From: JAWLHU01 sp041690255 | Lineage (GTDB): Bacteria > Bacillota > Sulfobacillia > Symbiobacteriales > Symbiobacteriaceae | NCBI GenBank assembly: GCA_041690255.1 | Contig: JAWLHU010000006.1 | Location: 62,001 to 126,000, forward strand | Length of the DNA: 64,000 nucleotides | Direction of reading: 5' to 3' | Shown here: positions 8,652-16,378 of the stretch, one piece after another | Numbering within the stretch: position 1 is the stretch's first letter | Layout of the letters: every line of letters starts with the position of its first letter | Translations under genes and position numbers: made by a program | The notes under the pieces: model-generated | What the model was told of the DNA's origin: nothing | The model's input: only the letters and a program-made list of their open reading frames with translations | Databases searched by the model: none

Positions 8652-9292
8652 CCCTCGCCCAGCAGCATGCGCACCGAACGCGCCAACACCGCGATCAGCC
8701 GCTCCACGTGCACGCCCGGTGCCGACCCGTACTGGGCTCCAATCCGCTCCTGGGTGATGCCCTGGATGCTGGCCCGGATGAATGCGACCAACTCCTCCAG
8801 GGGGAGGGCGGGGGAGAAGGCCCCGCTCGAAACCCCGGCGTGCAGCACCTCATGAAGCTGCAGCTGCAGAAACTCCAGGCCGGAGACCTCCACCAGCTGC
8901 TCCCTGACTGCCATGAAGCGCTCCGGCTCCCTGCTGTAGAGCGTCATCAGTTCAAAATAGACCTTCCCGCCGCTCTGTACGGTGGACTCGATATAGCGCC
9001 CCAGGTATTGCAGCAGCTCCGAGAGCTTCTCCTCCGCCGAGGCACTGCCCGCCAGGAGAGCTTCCACATCTGCCTGTACCGTCCTGTCCGGGGCAGCCTC
9101 GTTCAGGAGCGCGACATAGACCGCATCGATATGCGCGAAGTACTTGTAGACCCCGCCCTGGCTCATGCCGGACTCCAGGACGATATCACGCATGGTGACC
9201 AGGTGCACCGGTTTGGTCTCGCAGACCCGCCTGGCGGCGCCCAGGATCTGCCGCCGCTTCGCTTCGAAGTGCTCCTCACGGACCCTTGGCAT
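8639..9292 (-). CDS. TetR-family transcriptional regulator
   Basis: A 217-residue regulator. The N-terminal helix-turn-helix is at about 30-55 (TMRDIVLESGMSQGGVYKYF), and a helical ligand-binding domain follows. It lies 15 bases downstream of the broken glycosyltransferase on the same strand, so both share the promoter at 10630-10658. That promoter is flanked by two similar palindromes, which fits TetR autoregulation. The last residues (GAKG-stop) are encoded by direct repeat copy A, so the 3' end was formed by the event that placed the block here. Confidence 0.88.
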   Translation of the reverse strand: MPRVREEHFEAKRRQILGAARRVCETKPVHLVTMRDIVLESGMSQGGVYKYFAHIDAVYVALLNEAAPDRTVQADVEALLAGSASAEEKLSELLQYLGRYIESTVQSGGKVYFELMTLYSREPERFMAVREQLVEVSGLEFLQLQLHEVLHAGVSSGAFSPALPLEELVAFIRASIQGITQERIGAQYGSAPGVHVERLIAVLARSVRMLLGEGAKG

Positions 9293-9307
9293 GGTACTTC
9301 CCCCCTG

Positions 9308-10582
9308 TCAGCTGCGGTCGATACTGGCCAGGATCAGATCGGCGGCTGCGGCGGCGCCGTCCTCCCGCCGGATTCGCTCGCCCATGGCCCGGGCACGCTC
9401 CCGGACAGCATCGGTCTGGATCTCCTGCAGCGCTGCTGCCAGCCGATCAGCCGTCAGCCGCTTGCGAGGGATGGGCCGGGCGCCCACGCCCAGCTCATGG
9501 ACTCGGCGTCCCCAGGCGAACTGGTCATTGCCGTAGGGGATGATGACGGAGGGCACACCCGCCCGCAGTCCGGCGGCGGTGGTCCCCGCTCCGCCGTGAT
9601 GGACCACGGCGGCCATGTGCGGGAAGAGCCATTCGTGCGGGGCGCCATCGATAAAGAGCATATCATCAGGACGATCTTCCGGCCGGGCCATCCCATGCCA
9701 GCCGGTGGCCAGGATGCCCCGTTTGCCGGTCCGCCGGAGCGCCTCGATCACCAGGCGGGTGGTCTCGGCGCCCCTCTCCTGATCGCTGATAGAGCCAAAG
9801 CCCACGTAAACGGGCGGCGCACCGGCCTCGATAAAGGCCTTCAGCTCGGCTGGCGGCTGGTAGTCATGATCCACGTCCAGGAACCAGTAGCCGTCAGCGT
9901 GGACGTGTGCGGGCCAGTCTGCGGGTCTGGGGAAGACCTGGGGGCTGCAGGAGGTGACGGTGGGACGCTGGGCGGTTCGGTGCAGGGGGTAGGGGCAGGT
10001 GAAGTCCTGCGGCAGGGTCCCGTAGCGCCGCTGCCAGTACTTTTTCAGCGGACCCTTCACCATCATCCAGAAGCCCTGCTCGAAGAGCTTGTGGGTCAGG
10101 AGGTTGTAAGCCCTCCCCAGGCGGGGGCCGTCATAGAAGAGCAGGGCGGGATACGCCCCCGTGGGCGTCATGGGAAAGGGGGAGGCGAGGATGCTGGGGA
10201 TCTGCATCTGCCGGGCGATGAAATGGCCGATGGCGGCCCCGGGATGATAGATGATGGCATCCGCTCCGCGGCAGGCGTCGTCCAGGTCATGGAGGGCGTC
10301 CAGGAGCAGGGTGAGCAGCTTGCTGTTGTTGGCGCCCATGGCCGTGAAGAACTTCAGGGGGTTATCCGCCCGGATGGCATCCCGGCCCAGCTCGCTGTTG
10401 ACGATCTTGGCGACATCGCCCCGGGTGGGGGCGTACTCCAGGCCGTGACGCTCAACGAAACCCCGGAACCCTTCCGATGCAGCAACCCGGACGGTGTGCC
10501 CCTTCTTGCGCAGGGCCAGTCCCAGGGCGATGTAGGGTTAGGTGTCGCCCCGGGTTCCGACGGTCAGCATGGTGATCCTTAT
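9308..10582 (-). pseudogene. UDP-glycosyltransferase (GT1, sterol-glucosyltransferase-like), broken
   Basis: The frame encodes an MGT-type glycosyltransferase, including the donor-binding stretch HHGGAGTTAAGLRAGVPSVI. Near the start it reads MLTVGTRGDT-stop-PYIALGLALRKKGH. The family consensus has Gln there, so one C-to-T change made the TAA at 10540-10538. The expected start codon, seven bases after GGAGG and just before RIT, is ATA (10582-10580) rather than ATG. Everything after is intact, and a 343-codon ORF could restart at 10339 but would lack most of the acceptor domain. The damage looks recent. It would have glucosylated a small molecule, perhaps an antibiotic. Confidence 0.85.
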
Positions 10583-10605
10583 GCGGGTTCCTCCTGGTAG
10601 GATCT

Positions 10606-10627
10606 AAAATGACAACTGTATCGTTTT
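10606..10627. promoter_or_regulatory. Probable TetR operator 1
   Basis: Imperfect palindrome containing TGACAACTGTATCG with AAAA/TTTT ends, between the -10 box and the coding start. It is related to the copy at 10663-10684 (shared GACAAC-GTATCG). Confidence 0.55.
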
Positions 10628-10629
10628 TA

Positions 10630-10658
10630 ATGATAGGGGCCGGAGCGGTAGGTGTCAA
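10630..10658 (-). promoter_or_regulatory. SigA promoter of glycosyltransferase-tetR unit
   Basis: On the minus strand TTGACA (10658-10653), a 17-base spacer, then TATCAT (10635-10630). It is flanked on both sides by the operator-like palindromes. Confidence 0.8.
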
Positions 10659-10662
10659 CATA

Positions 10663-10684
10663 AAAACGACAACCGTATCGCTAA
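10663..10684. promoter_or_regulatory. Probable TetR operator 2
   Basis: CGACAACCGTATCG core upstream of the -35 box, matching operator 1 except at few positions. Two sites around one promoter suggest strong repression. Confidence 0.5.
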
Positions 10685-10723
10685 TGGGGAAGGATCTGTC
10701 CCAGGAGCGGTGAGTAGCAGAAA

Positions 10724-10752
10724 GAGACCCCGGGTCACGGACCCGGGGTCTC
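10724..10752 (-). terminator. Terminator overlapping the lysR stop
   Basis: GAGACCCCGGGTC (10724-10736) and GACCCGGGGTCTC (10740-10752) form a 13-bp stem with an ACG loop. TTTCT follows on the minus strand. The LysR stop codon lies inside the stem. Confidence 0.8.
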
Positions 10753-11649
10753 GGCGTCTGTCCAGAGGCTGGCTGCGGCGTCCAGCAGGGCGGTGGCGGC
10801 AGGATCCGGCCTCTTCCTCTCCCGATGCAGCAAGCGGATCTCCCAGAAGTACTGCGGCAGATCCACCACGGGAAGAGCGACCAGGCGCCCTTCAGCCAGC
10901 TCCCGGGAGACGGCCATCCGGGGCAGGAAGGTCAGGAAGGAGGCGGTCCGGAGCACCGCCTTGGCCGCCTCTGCCGGGGAGACCCGGAGCAGGCCCCGCA
11001 GGGGAGCGCCCAGCCGTTCCTCCAGCAGGGCCTTCAGCTCCGTGTGGGCCGTGGAGGTGAAGGGGTACAGGGCGATGGGGTGGCGGGCCAGATCTGCCAG
11101 GGTGAGATCCGCCCCTGCTGGCTGGGTCGACCGGGTCAGAGGATGGCCGGGGGCGGCGACGCAACAGATGGGGTCTCTGTGCAGCAGCCGATGGCTGATG
11201 CCTGCCTGCGCGGTGTGGGAGAGGACAAAGGCCCCGTGGATCGCTCCGTCCATCAGCTTCCGTAGGGCGACGGAGGAGTGGGCGTCCTCCAGCGCTACAT
11301 CATAGCCCATCTCCACCAACCGCGTCAGCAGCGGGGGGAGGAAGTAGGCGTTGAGCGAGGCGGGCGCGGCCAGACTGATTCGCAGCCGGTAGTTCCGGGC
11401 CTGCACGGCGCTCACCCCTTCCTGGAGGAGCCCCAGGGAGCGCTCCACGTAGGCCAGAAACTCCTCGCCGGCCTCGGTCAGGGTTACACCTCGGCCGTGC
11501 CGGGCGAAGAGGGGACGGCCCAGCCCCTGCTCCAGCACCTTCATCCGCTGGCTGACCGATGGCTGGGCCATATGCAGGGAAGCGGCGGCTCCGGAGAAGG
11601 AGCGCTCCTGGACGACCCGGATGAAGATCTGCAGGTCCTGCAGGTCCAC
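10735..11649 (-). CDS. LysR-family transcriptional regulator
   Basis: A 304-residue regulator. The winged helix-turn-helix is at 1-60 (SFSGAAASLHMAQPSVSQRMKVLE split by the turn) and the periplasmic-binding-like effector domain at about 90-295. The GTG start at 11649 has GAGGTG upstream. It is divergent from the MFS gene; the 94-base gap holds a candidate LysR box. It probably controls the transporter. Confidence 0.9.
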   Translation of the reverse strand: MDLQDLQIFIRVVQERSFSGAAASLHMAQPSVSQRMKVLEQGLGRPLFARHGRGVTLTEAGEEFLAYVERSLGLLQEGVSAVQARNYRLRISLAAPASLNAYFLPPLLTRLVEMGYDVALEDAHSSVALRKLMDGAIHGAFVLSHTAQAGISHRLLHRDPICCVAAPGHPLTRSTQPAGADLTLADLARHPIALYPFTSTAHTELKALLEERLGAPLRGLLRVSPAEAAKAVLRTASFLTFLPRMAVSRELAEGRLVALPVVDLPQYFWEIRLLHRERKRPDPAATALLDAAASLWTDAETPGP

Positions 11650-11674
11650 TAGCTATCACCTCTGCCTATACCAA

Positions 11675-11687
11675 ATATCGAAGATAT
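11675..11687. promoter_or_regulatory. Candidate LysR binding box
   Basis: ATATC-GAA-GATAT inverted repeat in the divergent lysR-MFS intergenic region, of the T-N11-A type expected for LysR regulators. Confidence 0.5.
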
Positions 11688-11743
11688 CCTTCTACATGAT
11701 AACAAAACTCTCCCTGATACTGAAGCAGGGAGGGATGGATGCC

Positions 11744-12976
11744 ATGCGATATGTACAACTGCTCCGGCGGCCGGCCCCTCTGCTGCTCTGGCTGGGACAG
11801 GTGGCCTCCGCCGCAGGAGACCGGCTCTACGCCCTGGCGGTGATGTGGGTGGCCTATCAGATCACGGGCTCCACTGCCATGATGGGGCTGGTCTCGCTCG
11901 TTGAACTGGTGCCCTATGTGCTGATGGGGCTGGTGGGCGGGGTTCTGATCGACCGCTGGGACCGCTACCGGATCATGATTGCCGCAGACCTGGCGCGGGC
12001 GGCGCTGCTGCTGATCATCCCGCTGGCTCACCTGGCCGGGGCGCTTCAGCCCTGGCACCTGATGCTGGTGGGCATCGGGCTGGGTGCGCTGGAGGCGCTC
12101 TTCGCCCCGGCCCTGCAGGCCTCACTGACCGAGCTGGTGGCATCGGACGAGCTTCCGGGGATCAACGGGCTGATGGACGTGACGCAACGGCTTGCTCGGA
12201 TTCTGGGACCGGGGATGGCCGGGGTCCTGTTGGGCTGGATGGATCAGGTCCATTTCTTTACCTTCGATTCGGTTACGTTCTTGCTCTCCGCGGCGATGCT
12301 CACCGTGGTGGCGGTCCGGTACCGGCCGGCGGCGACCCGGAAGACGAAGCAGCGGGTCGCTCTGCAAGAGGAGCTATGGGCGGGCTGGCGGCTGGCCCTG
12401 GCGGACGGCGAGCTCAGCGTGGCGTTGGGCGTACGGGCGGTGAACAACCTGATCTGGGGCGGCTTCCTGCTGGGCGGGCCACTGCTCTCTGACCAGCGGC
12501 TGGGCGGGGGCATAGCGGGCTACGGGCTGATCCTGGCCGCCTACGGGGCGGGGAGTCTGGTGAGCAATCTCCTTGCAGGCAACGGGCTGATCAACCGCTA
12601 TGGCTCGCTGCGTTGGTTCTTCCTGGGCTGGGTGGTGACCGGGACCGCCTTCCTGCTGCTGGGATTGGCGCCATCGTTGCCGTGGACACTGGCAGCGGGC
12701 GGGCTGGCCGGCGTGGGCGGACCCATCGCCAACGTCGCGCTGAATGCGTACCTCGGGCGGCGGATGCCGGGGGAGCATCTGGGCAAGGTCTTCAGCCTGC
12801 AGAAGATGCTGGTCCACGGCGGCCTGGCCCTGGGGACCATGATCGCGGGCTGGGTGCTGGAAGTAGTCGCACCGTCTGTGGTGGTGAGCGGGTCAGGGGC
12901 GCTGATGGTGCTCATGGCTGTGGCGGGGGCGCACTGGGCGAAGGGGGCGGTTCGGGGCCGGCGGCGATGCTCATAG
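11744..12976 (+). CDS. MFS efflux transporter
   Basis: A 410-residue, 12-helix major facilitator of the drug/macrolide-efflux type. The first helices carry GQVASAAGDRLYALAVMW and the loop 2-3 motif appears as GGVLIDRWDRYRI. I chose the ATG at 11744 (MRYVQLL) because the GGGAGGG site is nine bases upstream; ATG 11735 is too close. The block pairs a glycosyltransferase with an exporter and two regulators, like a resistance or self-protection cassette, but the substrate is unknown. Confidence 0.88.
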   Translation: MRYVQLLRRPAPLLLWLGQVASAAGDRLYALAVMWVAYQITGSTAMMGLVSLVELVPYVLMGLVGGVLIDRWDRYRIMIAADLARAALLLIIPLAHLAGALQPWHLMLVGIGLGALEALFAPALQASLTELVASDELPGINGLMDVTQRLARILGPGMAGVLLGWMDQVHFFTFDSVTFLLSAAMLTVVAVRYRPAATRKTKQRVALQEELWAGWRLALADGELSVALGVRAVNNLIWGGFLLGGPLLSDQRLGGGIAGYGLILAAYGAGSLVSNLLAGNGLINRYGSLRWFFLGWVVTGTAFLLLGLAPSLPWTLAAGGLAGVGGPIANVALNAYLGRRMPGEHLGKVFSLQKMLVHGGLALGTMIAGWVLEVVAPSVVVSGSGALMVLMAVAGAHWAKGAVRGRRRCS

Positions 12977-12988
12977 CGCAGACCCACC

Positions 12989-13071
12989 AGTTGGACTTCA
13001 ACGCAAAAGGCCGTGGTTGCCCACGGCCTTGCATGATCTTTACGATGCGTGCTCTTTCTTATCCTTTCGCG
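12989..13071. repeat. 83-bp direct repeat, copy B
   Basis: Partner of 8569-8651. It contains the end of the small minus-strand gene 13040-13198 and, on that strand, its terminator: AAGGCCGTGG-GCAA-CCACGGCCTT followed by TT (13030-13007). This is probably the ancestral copy, because here the repeat fits a complete gene end plus a T-tailed terminator. Confidence 0.85.
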
Positions 13072-13198
13072 GGCTCTCTTTGTCCAGCTTCGCCAGCGCC
13101 CGCCGGAGGCCGATCTTGAGGATCTCCTGGGCGGCCCGGGCCTCCTGCGTATTGGTCACGTAGGAGACTTTAACGATCACTTCAGGCTTCCGTTCCAA
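13040..13198 (-). CDS. Tiny recombinase-associated ORF (52 aa)
   Basis: The TTG start at 13198 follows CTAGGAGGGG. The product begins with a beta-strand (KPEVIVKVSYVT) and continues as one amphipathic basic helix (AAQEILKIGLRRALAKL), ending in Lys/Glu. The form matches the 54-residue protein at 5521-5685. It ends at a good terminator. It is too short for usual gene callers. Its 3' 32 bases lie in direct repeat B. Confidence 0.65.
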   Translation of the reverse strand: MERKPEVIVKVSYVTNTQEARAAQEILKIGLRRALAKLDKESPRKDKKEHAS

Positions 13199-13631
13199 AC
13201 GGCACCCCTCCTAGTCCGAAACGTCCCTAAGATTATGGTAGCGGCTAGAGGGACCGGAAGTCCATGGGTGGTAGGTAGTCTCCCTCCAGGCGAAGCGAGA
13301 GCGTTTGGGACGAGGACCGTTGCACCGGATGGTACGATGGTGGCATGTTGCGACGATGGTAGACTTGCTGATAAACGCAGAGGTGCCCAGAGGGGTACTC
13401 CAACCAAAGAGATCGGCCGCGATTGGGCAAAAGGGTGGTCCGGCAACGGTGCAATCTCTCTGTCTGTAGAGAAACCTCAACGGCTCACCGGTCTGTGACC
13501 CCTGAATGTGTTCTTCCAAGTGGTCAATCGCTCCACTCTATTTGCATCACGGGTTGGGACGTTAACTACTTACTCTCCGGTAGACAAGAAGGTACATTTT
13601 TAATATATTTGTAGAAAAATGTGGCGAAAGC
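13199..13631. other. Gene-free, less GC-rich stretch
   Basis: Frames are open in places but I see no family motifs, ribosome sites or codon bias that would support a gene. It may be decayed sequence. The last 40 bases before the VOC gene are markedly AT-rich and may hold its promoter. Confidence 0.4.
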
Positions 13632-14093
13632 ATGGACTACCGCTCGATTACCCACGTCGCGCTACGAGCTAAGGATCTACGGGCTGCTGAGACTCTCTAT
13701 TGCCAACTCTTCAGGCTTGAAGTGCAGTTTCGCGAGGCTAATACAGATCAGGGATGGGTAACACTCCCCCAGGAATATGATTGGGATGACGCTGAGGCGG
13801 TCGGGATTCATTTGGACCTTACTGTACTGCAGTTCCTTGCGCTGGAGCGGACCGAGACCAAAGTGGGGGATGTGCGCGACTTATCTCACATCGGAATCGA
13901 AGTCAGTGAGAACGAGTTGCAGGCTCTACATATGCGCGCCAGGGAGTTGGCTTGCTCAGTTCACCTTGAGCATCCTCGGACCATCATCTTCGATGATCCT
14001 TTGGGTGTACGGTGGGAAGTGACTCTTACTAACAAGTTCCGCAGTACCGGTCAAGCCACTGGGCGCTGGCTTGACATCAAAAGAGGCTGGTGA
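13632..14093 (+). CDS. VOC (glyoxalase/bleomycin-resistance) family protein
   Basis: A 153-residue protein with the start of a VOC fold (ITHVALRAKDLRAAETLYCQLF) and the typical later strand DLSHIGIEVSENELQAL. Its end (DPLGVRWEVT) fits the last VOC strand. Metal ligands would be His8 and a residue near the end. Members include dioxygenases and antibiotic-binding resistance proteins; the substrate cannot be told. The ribosome site is weak (GCGAAAG). Codon use is less GC-rich than the neighbours. Confidence 0.7.
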   Translation: MDYRSITHVALRAKDLRAAETLYCQLFRLEVQFREANTDQGWVTLPQEYDWDDAEAVGIHLDLTVLQFLALERTETKVGDVRDLSHIGIEVSENELQALHMRARELACSVHLEHPRTIIFDDPLGVRWEVTLTNKFRSTGQATGRWLDIKRGW

Positions 14094-14103
14094 TGCTCCT
14101 GGC

Positions 14104-14310
14104 TCAGATCCGCTCGGCTCTCGCAACGGCATTCGACAACTGAGCCCGGTCGTGCGCCCAGGCGGGAGCGCGAGCGAGGAAGAAGATCTGACCCTCTATC
14201 TTCCCCCCGGCGGCGGGTGTAGTCAGGGACCTCGCCGGTTCGCTCATCGATGATGCGCTCGCACGCGCCCCATGCCGCAACACGTCGGCGAAGCCGATGT
14301 ATAGTTGCGC
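14104..14310 (-). pseudogene. MobA/MobL relaxase relic
   Basis: In one frame the minus strand reads ACERIIDERTGEVPDYTRRRG, the signature after the first helix of MobA/MobL relaxases when trimmed to its core DERTGEVPDYTRRRG. After a frame change it continues APAWAHDRAQLSNAVARAER, the next conserved block, and then stops. So an N-terminal fragment survives with a frameshift and a truncation against the VOC gene. It shows that the element, or an older one, once carried a second relaxase type. Confidence 0.7.
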
Positions 14311-14475
14311 CCTTCGCTCTCGCTTGGGATGAAGGTACCACGCCGGCCTCCCACGGGGAACGGACGGGCCTGCCTATTCGCCACCGGGGGAACATGGGAG
14401 GAGATCGGCCAAGACCGGGAGGGGGAGGCGAAGCCAACCGGTATGAACTCGCCGGATTCGGTCAAGAATAGAAAA

Positions 14476-14501
14476 CGGCCCGGTGGGTTAGCACCAGGCC
14501 G
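14476..14501 (-). terminator. Terminator of the 25-residue peptide unit
   Basis: CGGCCCGGTGG (14476-14486) pairs with CACCAGGCCG (14492-14501) with one wobble. On the minus strand it is followed by TTTT. Confidence 0.7.
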
Positions 14502-14551
14502 GGCGGCACCGTTGGAGGTTTACCTTGCGGGTTAAGATACACTCCTAACCC

Positions 14552-14629
14552 TTACAAGCTAAGGGAGAGGAGTTTCAGCAGGAGTACCAGGAGAACAAGC
14601 CAAAAGACCCGTTCATCTAGTTTACTCAT
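14552..14629 (-). CDS. 25-residue hydrophobic peptide
   Basis: ATG at 14629 behind GGAAGGGGGTG. After a charged start (MSKLDER) the peptide is a single Leu/Val-rich membrane helix (VFWLVLLVLLLKLLSLSL). It has its own terminator downstream. On the opposite strand a strong terminator at 14676-14716 ends any transcript that would be antisense to its leader. Size, hydrophobicity and layout recall type I toxin peptides, but the sequence is not one I recognise. Confidence 0.55.
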   Translation of the reverse strand: MSKLDERVFWLVLLVLLLKLLSLSL

Positions 14630-14675
14630 GCGTTCACCCCCTTCCGCTCAACGAGGTGCCGCCACTTACATATAC

Positions 14676-14716
14676 GGAAGAACTCATCGATCAGTTCGAT
14701 GGGTTCTTCCTTTTTT
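14676..14716 (+). terminator. Strong plus-strand terminator
   Basis: A 15-bp stem GGAAGAACTCATCGA / TCGATGGGTTCTTCC (one G-T pair), then six T. No plus-strand protein gene lies between the VOC gene and this point, so it may end an RNA antisense to the hydrophobic peptide transcript. Confidence 0.8.
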
Positions 14717-14782
14717 CTCTCTCCACAGCAGACGAGCCCGCCCCAACCGGAGCGGGCCGTCGCGCCTCTTTGTATGACCATG

Positions 14783-16354
14783 TCATACCCCAACCTTCCG
14801 CAGCTCTAGCTCAACCTCCACCGGGTTCCCGTTCGGCTGCCCAACGCCCCGGCCGCTCCGCTCCCGATAGACCACGCACCGGGCTACGAAGTGCCGCAGT
14901 AGCTGCTTCCGCTCCTCCGGGCTCAAGCACTCCCAGGCATCCAGCTTGGCCGCCAGTTCCTCCAGGTCGCCAAGGCTCCAGTCGGCTGCCTCCAGCCGCT
15001 TGACCTCCTTGGCCAGGCTGGCCAGGGCGCCCCCCAGCCGCTCCGCCTCCCGGTCGAGCCGGTCGATCTCGCCGGCGAAGATCCGGGCGGGCAGATCGCC
15101 CTTGCGGTAGTCGCTGGTCATCCGGGCCTGGGCTTTCTCGACCTGGGCCAGCTCGCCCCGCAGCCGCTCCAGCTCGGCGCTCGCCTCGGCGGCCTGGCGG
15201 GTCGTGTCCTCCCGCCAGGAGGCGATCAGCAACTCCCTGCTCGATGGCTCCAGCGCCGCCCGCACCCGCCCCAGGACTGCATCCTCCAGAATGGCGGCGG
15301 AGATCAGCCCGCAGTCGCAGCCCACGACCGATCGGAGCTTGTGGTTGGCGCATCGATAGTAGCGCTTGTTGCCCTTCCGGTCGTCGCCCCGAACCGTGGC
15401 CCCGCAGCGGCACCGGGCGATGCCGGTCAGCAGGAAGTCGGCACCCCGTGCCCGGGTCCCGTGGGTCGCCCCTCGAGTCTCCCGGACCCGCTGGGCCCGC
15501 TCCCACTCCTCGCGGGGGATGATCACCGGAACAGCCCCCTCCACACTGGCGTAGCGGGGCTCATCGAAGAAGACCCGGAACTTGCCCAGGTGCTTGCGCT
15601 GGGCCTTGGTGGTCAGCGCCGAGAGCCCGTAGCGGAGCAGGCCGGTGTAGACGGGGTTGTTGATCATCTTGTAGATGGTCTCGCCACGCCAGAAGGCTGC
15701 ACGGCGGGGCTTGACGCCATCCTCATTTAGGCCGGCGGCGATGAGGTGGATGCCGCGACCGCTGATGTACTCCCGGAAGATGCGCCGGATGATGGCCGCC
15801 TCGGCCTCATCCACCAGCCACTGGCCGGGTTCCTCGCCCTTGGTGTAGCCGTAGGGCATGGCGTGGCCGGGGTTGCGGCCCTGCTGGGCGCGCTTGATCT
15901 TGCCTGACATGGTCCGCTCCCGGATGGTCGAGCGCTCCCACTCGGCGTAGGAGGCCAGCATGTAGAAGAGGATCGAGCCGGCCGGGTTTGTGGTGTCCAC
16001 CGGCTCACGGGTGGAGCGGATCGAGCAGATGCCGTCCCACTCCTGGAGCACCAGGTTCACGGTGTCCAGGACCGACCGCGACAGCCTGTCTAGCTTGTAG
16101 ACCACGACGCAGGAGACCAACCCCTCCGAAACGGCAGCCCGCAGCCGATTCAGGCCCGGGCGTTCCATCGTGCCTCCTGACCAGCCATCATCAACAAAAA
16201 CAAGATCCTCCCGGTAGACCCAGCCCTGGGACTGGATAAAGAACCGGCAGGCCTCCTGCTGCACCTCCAGGGTGGTGCCATCCCCCTGCTCTTCGGTCGA
16301 CCAGCGGATGTAGACGGCCACCTTTTGCTTGTCCACGCCCACCATATAGTTCAT
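14783..16354 (-). CDS. Large serine recombinase (right; probable integrase)
   Basis: A 523-residue recombinase. The catalytic Ser19 sits in YIRWSTEEQ, with the DRLSR motif near 90. A recombinase domain follows, then a zinc ribbon (ARCRCGATVR ... YYRCANH) and a coiled coil (about 375-455). I chose the ATG at 16354 because GGGAGG is eight bases upstream; ATG 16360 is too near. The start is only about 25 bases from the attR core, the usual place for an integrase. In the integrated state it lies directly behind the truncated protease on the same strand, so it may be read from the protease promoter. Confidence 0.92.
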   Translation of the reverse strand: MNYMVGVDKQKVAVYIRWSTEEQGDGTTLEVQQEACRFFIQSQGWVYREDLVFVDDGWSGGTMERPGLNRLRAAVSEGLVSCVVVYKLDRLSRSVLDTVNLVLQEWDGICSIRSTREPVDTTNPAGSILFYMLASYAEWERSTIRERTMSGKIKRAQQGRNPGHAMPYGYTKGEEPGQWLVDEAEAAIIRRIFREYISGRGIHLIAAGLNEDGVKPRRAAFWRGETIYKMINNPVYTGLLRYGLSALTTKAQRKHLGKFRVFFDEPRYASVEGAVPVIIPREEWERAQRVRETRGATHGTRARGADFLLTGIARCRCGATVRGDDRKGNKRYYRCANHKLRSVVGCDCGLISAAILEDAVLGRVRAALEPSSRELLIASWREDTTRQAAEASAELERLRGELAQVEKAQARMTSDYRKGDLPARIFAGEIDRLDREAERLGGALASLAKEVKRLEAADWSLGDLEELAAKLDAWECLSPEERKQLLRHFVARCVVYRERSGRGVGQPNGNPVEVELELRKVGV

Positions 16355-16378
16355 CGCCATCGCCTCCCGAAAACATCA

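Noticed and set aside
8561..10600. A 679-codon open frame on the plus strand.
   Set aside because: It is antisense to tetR and the glycosyltransferase, whose minus-strand translations carry clear family motifs. Long antisense frames are expected at this GC content.
13049..13498. A 149-codon plus-strand ORF.
   Set aside because: Its first third is antisense to the small gene at 13040-13198 and the rest matches no motif; no ribosome site.
14783..16360. Long open frames on the plus strand opposite the right recombinase.
   Set aside because: No ribosome sites or motifs; the minus strand encodes a complete serine recombinase.
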